Translations under genes and position numbers: made by a program
The notes under the pieces: model-generated
Told to the model about the DNA's origin: nothing
The model's database searches: none
The model's input: only the letters and a program-made list of their open reading frames with translations
DNA from: Luscinia megarhynchos
Taxonomy: Eukaryota > Chordata > Aves > Passeriformes > Turdidae
DNA: 64,000 bases
Assembly (NCBI GenBank): GCA_034336665.1
Contig: CM067566.1
Span: 23,039,330 to 23,103,329 of the forward strand
Direction of reading: 5' to 3'
Part shown: one piece after another, positions 50,704-61,498 of the stretch
Layout: each line of letters begins with the position of its first letter
How positions within the stretch are numbered: the first letter of the stretch is position 1

Positions 50704-53700
50704 CTGAAAAGCAAAACAAACAGTCCTGAAACACATCCATTACACACACTCTTTTGCTAGGCCTTCTGGTAAAGGCGTGTAGCACTTTAGGTAACTGTTT
50801 TACAGAAGGAAAATTACCACAACCTAAGTGGGCAAGAGAAGAGACAAAAGCTTATCTTATTAAATGAGGGAGAACCAGAGGCAGAAAAAACAAAGAGAGA
50901 TCATCAGGACCACGAAGGTGAGAAAAAGCAGAAAGCTTGACCCTATACAAGACAATTTTAGGGTAGATTTTTAATTTCTGATTCTGTTGCAGGCAGGCTC
51001 TGAGACAGCAGGGGTCCCCTTTGCAAATGCCTGGAACTCTCACTATATTACCAAAACTATTTCGGTATCTCACTTCTGTCTCGGACAAGGAGGGAAATAA
51101 GTCCTCAAGTGCTCATCACTAGGAAGCAGAAATTTGAAATATTTCTAAGCAGCAGACTGCAGACACATGCTGCTTCTTTTTCATCTTTGGGTACTGCTGT
51201 TACTGCTAAAGCCTGACTGGCTGGTCAGTTGTTAACTCCTTACACCTGCATTTTCTCTGCTATTTGTCTGTCCTTCTTTCCCCTCCCTTCCCTGCCACTT
51301 TCCTTTTCAATTTTTTTTTTTTTTTTTTTGAGAAGGCAAGTAGAGGGTCAGAGAATACAAACAGGAAATTATTTCACAAAGGCGTATTTGATTTCCAGAG
51401 GCAGAGAAAAAAGCCCCTTGACAACATACCCTTTGGAATTCAATCAGCTTCAAAGAAAGGGCTGGCTCCATAGATGGTTTATTATTTCTATAGCTCACAA
51501 AGTTCAAGCTTAAGGATAAAACATACATCCTAGGGCAGAGTACACATACTACACTGTTAAATAATACAATTCTGCTTGTAAACAAGTTTCTGTTTTTTCT
51601 TAGCCAGGAGTACAGCTCATACTTTGAAAAAATATTAAGTTTATTAAGGGAGCAGATTTTTAGACTATTAAAAATTACCAAAATATATATATTTTTAAAA
51701 ACTCATTACAAAACCCCTGTAATTTATTCCTGTACTGTGTATTTATGGCTTAATCTGCACAAGTACTCCATGAACACCCTCAATTTAGTGCAGCAGTCAC
51801 TGTTGTTTGATATCTGGTAACTAAATTAGAGGCAAATTAATAAATCACTCCCATCTGCCACAACATGAAACACCCTTTCTGTTGTTCCTAATTCTCAGTT
51901 ATCATTGACTGCTTATATAGCACATAAAAAGGTATCTGGGGCTTATCCAGGAATGAAAAGCTGTAATTTGAGCTAGCCGATGACAGATCATTCCAGCTGA
52001 GCTGTGCTGCATCTTTGTATATTTGATATATGACAGAACTGACTGCTGTATAGATTTACAAGAGATTAAATATATGGGTTTTAGAAGAACATATATTACA
52101 TAAACAGAGTGAAAAGGAGCACTTCACATTGTTACCTAAATGCAGGCACAGTTGCTAGTGTTCCCGCCTCTTTGATGTGCTGTCAAAGCTGCTCACTTGC
52201 AAACATCACTCTGGTTCATTTGAAACCAAGAAGATCAAGTAATAATACCCTTTGTTCCCTGAATCACCCACCCAGCTGTTGAAGAACAATTTGTAACTTG
52301 TTTAAAATATAATTTTAACTAAATTTTACACTTTTCCATGTCCACTAATTTCTCAAGCCCTGGTCAGTCAGTCTAAACTAACTGCAAATTCTTTAGAAGA
52401 CTGATCACCCCACGTACATGCTGTGCAAAAGCCATCATCTTAGGTAATGGCTAACAAACATCCTGAAACAAACTTTAGCCACAAGAGATTTTAAAACACA
52501 ATTCTTACAAAATTTAGAGGAGTTTAATAAATTACTTCTCAGATAAACACACCATATAAACACACAGAGCTTTCCAGATCTTCTTCAAAACCAACCAGGT
52601 CTAATGTAAGCAAGGTCGCATCTGATCAGATGTTACCAAAATGTTTTGCATTAAGCAGCTTCTAAATATCAACTGGCTGCTTTGTATTCTTTTCTGAATC
52701 ACTCAAAATCTGACAACATAATGAAAGTCACATAAAAAAGTAAAGTAATAGGGCAGGATAATTTCTCCCCTTACTGCCTGACCTTTAGGATTTGTGCAAT
52801 TGCATGGTATCTTGGGATTTCACTAGATTGCATTTTACTTCATGCTTCAGCAAATTAAAAAAAGCATTTATATTTTTCACCAATAAATAGAATTACCAGA
52901 ATATGGAACAAGACTGAAATTTATTATTCTCCTTTGTTACAAATGAGTTACTTAATGCAATATTTGCCACTACTTTTGTCACTGAACAAATTTCTTTAAA
53001 AATAATCTTCCTAGATAAAGCTTAAGTATTTGCCTGCCAGCTTATCTTTAGCTTGTCCCCTGCTGTAATTGTTTCATTGCTTAGAAATATTGTTAAGAAT
53101 AAGCCCTTGGAAACATTGCAACAAAATGTATTACATTTTACTAATCTTCTTGATAAAAGTTCTCCACTGATTTGATGAACACTGGCACACTGTTCAACGG
53201 CTGAGCCAAGGAGTCTTTGCGACTTGAGGGTTAAGTTGACTGGTGTACGACCATGAACATAAAAATGTAAAAACAAACCTTTCACTAGACACCATCGCCC
53301 CTCCTGACCCGACCTCAGGTGATCTGTTCATCATGCCATCATGATGAAGTGATTAGTGAACAGGCAAACAGCAGCACAAGGAGGGCACAGAGTGAAGCAG
53401 GCTGTTCTCTCAGGGGCCACGAGCCTGCTCGCTGGCTGTCACCCTGAGCTCCAGCCACAGCCTGGGATGCACAAGGCCAGCTTCCCTCTGCTCTTGGAAC
53501 CAGACATAGACGTGAGAAAAAGGGAGAAGTAGTAAGAGAAAAGAAGGCAAAAAGAGAAGAAGAAATAAAGATGGGCAGATCTTCCAACTCGAGGGTAGAA
53601 GTTGCTATGAGACTAGGACTAACGAAAGCGCCAGAAAAATTGGAATGCAAGGAAATGTCTGAGAGCACTGAAGAAAGATTGCATAGTAGAACCATGTAAG

Positions 53701-54689
53701 GAAGAGCAATAGCCTGTCCCTCCTCCTATATACAGAACTCAACAATGCTTGAAACACACCGCTTTTCCCAATTCTCCAATTAAAAACTTCAATAAAATGT
53801 AGGAACCCTAGATTCCTGAATCCTGGGCTGCCACAGGCAGACTTCATCCCCCTCTGAGACAGCTCCTTGTGCTGCCTGGCTACCAGCAAGGACCATGCTA
53901 CTGGCACAGGGCACCTATCTTCAATTTCTCTACCTCCTGCTGAAAAGCAAAACACAAATGTACAACCAGACCAGGAATCACTGAGTAGATACATATATCT
54001 CAGTTTAAGTGGGGGAGCACTGCTAAACTGTGAGTAAAATTAGGGTATTATACTAAAATACATTCTACTCTGGTGAGAAGCTAAGAACAATTAGAACATT
54101 ATCATTGCTGGGAATAATAATACGGTTAAATCGTTGGTTCTTCAAGACAGCACTTAGCTCAGTCGAAGATCTGTATAGCAATTTATTAAAGATTTCAATT
54201 TGCTTATTTTTAAAATAACTCCCAGCCTCAATTGTAGATTTTTAACATTCTTACAGATATAGATTAAAATACTTTTACCACTGTAATGTGTTTAACACAG
54301 AGTAGTGCCAATTCTCTAAGGACCACAATAATACAAATAACACTACTACTTGAATGGCTTTTATCGATGTTTTTCAATCTTGTCATAAAAATGTACAGAG
54401 CTAGAAGAGAGAGAAAATGCCATTGCAAACAAAGAATAGTGCTTGACCATGCATTAGATTGTCTTTGCCATCTAATGGCTTTTTTTGCATCAAATTGTCT
54501 ACAGGAACTTTTAAAAAAGCTGAATAGAGAGTTTCCTCAAAAAGGCACAGTTAAAATAAAAAAAAAGAAGTGCTTTCTCTTTTTCATGTGTAAGTGCAGA
54601 ATGAAAGTGAAATATGTGCCTGGAAAGAAGAAGAAGAAGAGGAAAATTTCACATATTTGCATAGCAGAATCTTTTAAAGGGCATCTGAC
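50704..54689 (-). other. APBB2: APBB2 intron 1 (3986 bp)
   Basis: GT-AG intron with donor gtcaga at the right end and acceptor ttttcag at the left end. It is mostly unique AT-rich sequence with a 19-nt T run at 51311-51329 and a short AAG repeat near 54628. A plus-strand open frame of 139 codons (54286-54705) has Lys-rich low-complexity composition and no family I recognise, so I treat it as chance. No repeat or RNA gene was recognised. Confidence 0.75.
51311..51329 (+). repeat. T19 homopolymer
   Basis: Run of 19 T's in intron 1, an A run in the APBB2 transcript. Confidence 0.9.
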
Positions 54690-54708
54690 CTGGAAGTACT
54701 TCTGACAT
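54690..54708 (-). CDS. APBB2: APBB2 exon 1, coding part (start codon, residues 1-6 plus 1 nt)
   Basis: This is the translation start of the FE65-family adaptor APBB2. The ATG is at 54708-54706 and is followed by codons for MSEVLP, then one G that joins the TC opening the next coding exon to make Val7. The exon ends at 54690 with donor gtcaga. MSEVLP followed by DSGVD is the N-terminus I remember for mammalian APBB2, which has Ala at position 7. Support for this ATG: an in-frame TGA lies nine codons upstream (54735-54733), G is at -3 (GAGCCATGT), and the phase (1) matches the next exon exactly. Only 19 nt are coding, so a simple gene call would miss this exon and start at Met18 in the next one. 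The identification is strong; that no other coding start is used is inference. Confidence 0.88.
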
Positions 54709-54758
54709 GGCTCGCGGGGCGTCAGCAATGCATCAGGAAATAGATTATAATTTGAAAT
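54709..54758 (-). other. APBB2: 5' UTR part of APBB2 exon 1
   Basis: There are 50 nt of untranslated leader between a good acceptor (ctcttttcag, AG at 54760-54759) and the start codon. The acceptor means at least one further non-coding exon lies upstream, which I could not identify. The leader has a tiny upstream ORF (ATG CAT TGC TGA, 54733-54722) ending 13 nt before the main ATG. It also has a short CpG-rich stretch just before the ATG, unlike the AT-rich surroundings. The exon 5' boundary is inferred from the acceptor alone. Confidence 0.68.
54722..54733 (-). promoter_or_regulatory. Three-codon upstream ORF in the APBB2 leader
   Basis: Reading the minus strand gives ATG CAT TGC TGA, a complete minimal ORF (Met-His-Cys-stop) in the leader, 13 nt before the main ATG. 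Its context is weak (C at -3), so leaky scanning to the main start would be expected. Any effect on translation is inference. Confidence 0.4.
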
Positions 54759-55414
54759 CTGAAAAGAGGGACCATTTAAGAATTAAAACCAAAGGAAAAC
54801 ACAAAATAAAAACACCACATTTTAGAAGCTCTTGAGAGATGTTAAGCATTCTAAATAAAGCTCACAGTGAGGGTCTTTTGAGTTTTTGAATGATATTTGA
54901 CAGTCACTAAAATATGGGAGAGGCTAGTCTGCAGCAACACAAACGTAATTAAAAATAACTATCATATTTTTGTTAATGTACAAATTTACTAGGAGCACAA
55001 ATTCAAAAATATTCTCCAGTTTTAGTCAATATATTGTAGTAAAAACTTATATGCATTGGAAAATACGAGGTTTTTCCCAATTACAGTTTACTCAGGAAAT
55101 CACAGCAGCACTGGGAAAAGACAACACAGCAGTAAGGCAGGTGCACAAGAAAATTTGCAGAATGAGATCTACCATATGAAACTAAGCTGTGCTCTGCATC
55201 TTCACAGAGAAGCACAGGGTGATCTCACAGGAGGGCAATCACAAAAAGAAATCTAGGCAGTAAATTTCAGTATGGAGTATGGGACCTTTTCCTGGCCATC
55301 TTCTCATAAATAAACCATTTTGCCCTAAAGTCTCTGGTTGGGATATGAATGACACACGCAGTGAAAGACAAGGTACTCACGACAATTTTTGTCACTGCAT
55401 CTAGGAAACATAGG

Positions 55415-55434
55415 AAAACAAACAAACAAACAAG
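55415..55434 (+). repeat. (AAAC)n microsatellite
   Basis: Short AAAC repeat with one G interruption near its right end. Confidence 0.85.
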
Positions 55435-56131
55435 CAAATCTTTCCATAAAGCAGATAACCCTTCTGCAAGAATATCTCTTGAGTACAAAACATTTAATGA
55501 AAATCTTCATGCCATGGGGCTACAGCCACAAATCTTATACACTTGAGCTTTAGTTAAAGTCTAAGCAGCTATAGAGAACACTTTCATTATACACTGATTG
55601 CAGCTCAATGCCAGCTAACTCCCTTCACTTCAAAGGTTTAACAGTCCCAATGTTAAACACTGATTCTAAAACTATGACCAGCTAAATGGTAATAGGTAAA
55701 CAGATGTCAGCCAAAAGCATCCTAATAAACTCCAGTTTTACATTATTAGCTGAAATCTGAATTGAGACTAGAAGCTTTCTTAGTATCAAATGCCATCTCA
55801 TTCTTCTTACCTAGATATCTACACAAATTTCAGGCAACACCTAACACTCTCAGAATAGAAATAGAAAACAAAAGAAAATATCCAAATGAAGTGCTGTTGT
55901 AGATCAGAGACTACAGCCAATTATTTTCTTCTTGCTGCTCCCTCTGGCAATGACATCTTAGCTGGAATGAGCTTGGAAGCTGCAAAGAGAAAGCTCAGCA
56001 AAGCCAAGAAAGCAAATTATAATGGTGGGCAGAGCAGCTTGGGGAATGCAAAAGCAGGAAAGGAGCAAGGCTGCAAGCACCTTGCACATGGTGCTCTCAA
56101 ATTTATCTGCAGAGGACTCCACATAAACCTC

Positions 56132-56200
56132 TGAGTTGCTGAGGGTGGGAAGAACCTCTCCAGATCATCAAATACAACACTCCTGTCCAAGCAGGTAATC
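56132..56200 (-). mobile_element. Short diverged CR1 3' fragment
   Basis: The plus strand reads gagggtgggaagaacctctc, then cagatcatca and a later cctgtccaagcagg. It follows the start of the same CR1 type as the copy at 33.5 kb, with many mismatches. Only about 70 bp are recognisable. Confidence 0.55.
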
Positions 56201-59200
56201 ACTGCTGCCCTCTCTACTACACCCTGGATCTGTCCTCACATCAGAATAAAATCACTTCAACTTGATTGCTAAATGCAGCTTCTCCCATTTCCAGCTATTT
56301 CCTGCTTCACCTAGTCCTAGTGAAATCACCATCTGGTAATCAGCTTTTCTGTCCTGGCTCCTCCATCCCCAAGAGGCACCCTGCCAGTCCCTGCTGCCAC
56401 AATAATGACATTTCTCCTTTTAGAGCTAATCATGCTGCCAACCAACTGCAACAGCCTAGCAGCAGTGCTGTTTCTGTTCTAGTGGTGCTCTTATTAATGG
56501 GAATCCATAAAACTGGTCTGTCTTTATGTGGTGTAATTCAGGAAAAAGACAAAACTTCAGATCCTCAATGAGTTGAATATGCCTTCCCATTTACCATTTT
56601 TTTCCTTCCCCCTTCCCACAAAGCCAGTCAAACTCCTCATCCAGAAAAAATTCCAAGATGAGATGCTTCTCAGAATCAGATCCTAACAGATACAAAAAGT
56701 AAAAATAATAAAAAAGAAAAATATTAATGACCAAAAAACAAACCCTAAGTCCACTATTTCCGTACTTTTTAAAAATTAAGATAAATCTATCTAAATAATC
56801 TGTGTATATTTGACTACATGACTGAAACTTTATACTGCAGAGAATGTGGGTCATCCTGTGCTACCAAAGTCCTCTTAAGTAACCACATTAAAAAATAAAG
56901 AGCAATTCTTTTATTTATATAAGGTATAGCCATGACATGCCATAACGACTAATCCTCCATTTAGTGAGGGAAAAAAAATAAGATAGCATGCTAAGTCTTT
57001 TCCAAATTCAATTTTCTCCCTTTAATTAGATTTCCCCCCATGTGTAGAATGGAACAGCCTGCTGGGCAAAACCAGCGTTGTCACAGCAAGAAGATGGAGT
57101 GTGTTTTATCTGCTGGCTACTTGTGAGCACAGATAACAAGACCTTCTGTCATTGGATCTATATGTTCATGGTGACATTTGCTAAGTGAATGGCTGAAATT
57201 TTTTATAATCCCATTTAAATTAAACTGCTGATCCCTAACATCTCGCTTTTTTAATTGTCATATAAATTACTCAATCTCTACAATAAAGACTGTGCCTCAG
57301 ACTTATTTGCTAATTTACAAATATCCCTCCTTTTAACCTAAGTGCTAATACAGGGCACAAGCATAAATGTCATTCTCCCTTAAACAGAAACACAAACTCA
57401 GAAATTGTAACCTGAATTTCTGCAATTGAGATGACTAATAAAGCAAGTAGGACTTCTATATTCTGCAGCTTCAATCTCAAGTGCCATCCAAAATAACTCT
57501 TCCAAGTAAACAATATGTAATCGAAGCTGATCAGAAATACCAAAACAAAAAGCAAAATGTCATAAGAAACAGAAAGTTAGGATAAGCCATCTCAGTGAAA
57601 AAATGTAACCAAGATGTTTTGTAGGACAGGCAGCCTATCCATATGCTTGATGGAGCATTAGAAAGGAGCCAAGTGCCACAGATTTGGCACATAAAATTAC
57701 TTTGACTGATTCAGACTGATTTCAAATCAGGGATTTTTCAGACCCACATAAAGTTAACTTTGATCATTTGTCAGCTCCTAAATCAGGAAACAGAGCCACT
57801 CAAAAGATGATTGATTCCTTAACAGGCTTAAGGAAAAACCCACAAGATCCAGGACCAGCTTTCCAGCTGTCTGAAACAGCACTGGACCAATCCCAAGCTC
57901 CTTGATCAGGTGACACAGGCACCAAAAGCAGGAAAGACATTAAGCACAGGTCACAGCACTAGTAAGAGAAGTAGGCAGAATGTTAACTGAGACCCTGTCA
58001 GGTGGAATGGTTAAAGTTCTAGCACGGATGCTGTGCTGGGAAAAAAAATAATTAAACAGATGATTATCAGTAACCACTTCCCACACACCTTGTCTGTGGC
58101 CCTGCTATTTGCAGCTCGCAAACATTCCCTGCTCCTGCAAAGCCTAGAAACAAGGCTGCATACTCCTGAGCACAATCTGCTTCTCTAAGAACAACTAACT
58201 GCATGCACATACATGAAGACATTTCAGTTTCCCTTTTTAAACTAATTTATTTTAGACTTCTGATGGTCTGGCATTATTTCACCTGCCATAACTTCATCTG
58301 CCCTCTGAAGCACATATTACAAATTTATGGCTGGTTATACATTAAACTTTTATCAAACAAGGTTATCCAGAAATGGTTTTATCCTCAGATAACCCAGACT
58401 GGTAGCAATAGTTTCGAGCCACCTATTTTTACTGCCTCATAGTTGCAATCTTAAAAAGCATGTGAAAGAGCATTCTACAGCAAAAATAGTTTTCTCTTTA
58501 CAGTAATGTAAAGTTGTACTTAGTATCAAATTAGGCTCTAGGAGATGAAAATTTGAAAGTTAAAAAAAATGGAAAATAATCCTTCAGTTGACTCTCTACA
58601 GCTCCATATGGAAATAAAGAATAAAAGTATGTGTCTATCAAAAGTATCAATATAAAGAAAACACCTAATTTCATTAATTCCTAACATTTTATAAATAATT
58701 TCAAATTGCTAACAGTAAGTTGATACCAGTGAATAAAAATGAAAAGCCCAAGTCTCAGACACAGAAAAGAGCAGTAAAGTGCCAGCTTTTGCACAATGAG
58801 ACTATCAGGACTCTCAAGAAAAGCAAATTAAGATTTTGCATGTTGAAAATATTGTTTGTGTTCCATGCACATTAAAAACATCCTGCATCTCACCTATGTA
58901 AGGTTAGTATATATGTGCACTTTTAACTACATCTGTGAAACTGCCTGAAAATTGGACTCACATGTCCCACCCATATATTCCCTGCATCCAGTAAAGGAAC
59001 AGAGCTCAGGATACATCAAACCAAAAAAGGTCTTTACATTTCCAGTCTGCTTTTCCATCAAAGGCTGAACTAAAATAAGGCTCATCACACAAAGACATAC
59101 ATCTCAGCAAGGCTGGAAGTTCCCTGCAAAGTTATGTGTTGTCTTCAATCAAACTTCAGTGGGACAAATCAGAAATATTTGAAAACATACAACAGCTTGT

Positions 59201-61445
59201 AAACCAAGTGTTGCAGTACTGCTTAAGCTGACAGAATGCCAAGGCATGACTAAAAGAGCCATACCCTAAAGTAACTCTCCCAGTGTCATTATGGTACTGG
59301 AATACAGCAATGACTTGAATCCTGGCCTGATGCAGCCAGTGGAGCTCCCTAAGAAGGCTCTGCCCATAGTGCTCACATATAAAAAAAACCACATGCTCAT
59401 AAATGAAATCAAACTATCACATTTCCTTTATGGTCCCCATAAACTAAACAGATCAATCCATAATAAAGTGGAAGGAGAATTTAACAGAAAAGCAACTGCA
59501 CTTACTGGCATTTATATTAATTACACTGAAGTGTGGCTGAAAGCAGATTCAGTTTCAACAAACTTGGCTGTAGAAGACATTAAACAAGTGGAAAATAACA
59601 AACTACTGGTATTACTGGCCTGAACTGCAACATGGAATCTTGAGTTCTTGACATGCTAGCCAAAATTATCTGTTCTTCTTTCTTATCTACAAACTCCTAG
59701 ATCTCCACAAGGTATAAAATACCAAAGGAACTAGAGTTTCTGTGAAAGGGGACAAACACATGATGTAAATCTGGTATCATGGTGGTTCTCCATGAACATA
59801 TGCAACCTTAAGTGGAATTACAAGGAAACCTTCAGCTTCTATCTCTGACTCCCCTGTGAAGAAGGAATTGACCTGTCAGGGTCCTGAGATAGGGCATCTA
59901 TTTGATTATGCCAAGAAATAAATGCATAAGTGGCAAAAGGCATTTGGAGTAGTACACAGCCCTAAAGAAAGCTTTTCATCTGTGGGCTCCGAGTCAGCTC
60001 CTATCTGCCAACACGAACACATACTTTAGAGCTTCATCAGGATCACTTAATAGGAAGATGAAGTTCTTATGCCAGTCTCCACATAGCTTCCTAGGAAAGG
60101 CAGAAACCAGAGATTTTAACAAAGAGAGCAACATGTGTCACTGGGTACTTCTGCAATTTCCAGTCCATCTGTATTCCTGCCTTTTCCTTGGCTATTATGT
60201 GGAGTTCTTGAAGAAACTTTACAGAAAAGTGTCACCTGCCCAAGCATGATCTGAGCAGTGCTAAAGCTTGAATCTCATTTACACCAATATGTCTTTGTCT
60301 GGAAAGAAAAGGTCAGGAGATACAGGGCACGATTTTGCAGATGTAGGATTTTACTGATATACCAAGAGTTACACAGTGCATACACTCCTCCTCCTTGGGG
60401 TTAGGTGCCACTTTGGGTCAGTAATCTGTTATTCTAGGAGGAGCTCCAAGCCCACAAGAGCCACACCATGATACACTTTCATACCAACTCATCTTCTAAT
60501 GAATTGGCAATGATAATGATAATGTGCTAATGATAGCAATGTAATTATCAGCATTGGCTGCAAGACTAAAGTTTGGGGTTCACTCAGGGGTTTGCTGTTA
60601 TTTATAATGTCACCATTCTCACATTTGTTTATTTATCTCACTTCAGTGAAACTAAGATTTTCCAGCAGTTTCATGAAACAATAGCTACTTTGCAAGCTCA
60701 GTGCAAAGAAAGGCACAGCTAGGCTTGGGAAGCTGCACAGACAAGAGGCAGAGCAGAAATTTGAGTGTTCCTCAAGGGAAATCGAACCCCAAGTTTATAA
60801 AATCAACCCTGCTCTCTCTGCCCTCAAGCACTTTGAATTCTTTATAAGAGCAGCTTTGTCATGAAGCAGATGATCATGAAGAACCAAGACTCAAACCTCT
60901 CCCATCTGCAGTCCAGGGGAGTGCCATTTCATGAGGAATATTTCCTTTCATTGTCATCCTTGATTTATGAATGCTTCAGAAAAATGACATTTCCCCAAAA
61001 AAGTTTGCTTGGGACAAAAAAAAAAATCACCCTCCAACAGAAGTTTCTGAAATAAAACCTGGGTCAGCTCTAATAATTATATTGCAGAATCACATTAAAA
61101 AAAAATCATTCCATATGGACCTTAGTCTGAGTTACTAATAAGTCAAAAATCCAGAAATCTACCTCTACCTGCCACAAATGAAGAGGATGAGTTAAAAGTG
61201 AGACACGGGGCACCACTGCCTGTGGTCAGCAAGGGCTGTCTTGGAGCTCCAGGTGCAAGCAGGCCCCTTCCTCCTAGTGAAAGCTGATGTGCCATTGCAG
61301 GACTGAGCCTCCACCCCTGCACACCCCAAAGGTCAGCAAGTGCTGAAAACTACCACCCACATATTTCTCTACTTTCTCACTTTCAATGTCCTCTGAAAAA
61401 GTGGGCTTTTTTTATTTAAAGCAGTCTCACAAAACTCTGCATTTT

Positions 61446-61498
61446 TTATTTTTATTATTATTATTACTATTAATATTGTTGCTGCTACTGCTGTTGTT
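61446..61498 (+). repeat. Compound (ATT)n-(TGC)n trinucleotide tract
   Basis: ATT units with interruptions (61447-61473) pass into imperfect TGC/TGT units (61478-61498). It encodes Leu-rich low complexity in one frame but is not part of a recognised gene. Confidence 0.85.

Noticed and set aside
50704..50785. Upstream extension of the exon 2 frame with an apparent Met near 50785
   Set aside because: It crosses the acceptor ttttcag. Exon 1 supplies the real N-terminus in the correct phase.
54286..54705. Open frame of 139 codons on the plus strand
   Set aside because: It overlaps APBB2 exon 1 on the other strand, ends in a Lys-rich low-complexity stretch (from AAG repeats) and shows no known domain.
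59291..59623. Open frame of 110 codons on the plus strand
   Set aside because: No domain, no recognisable homology, no splice or promoter context; within the length expected by chance in 64 kb.
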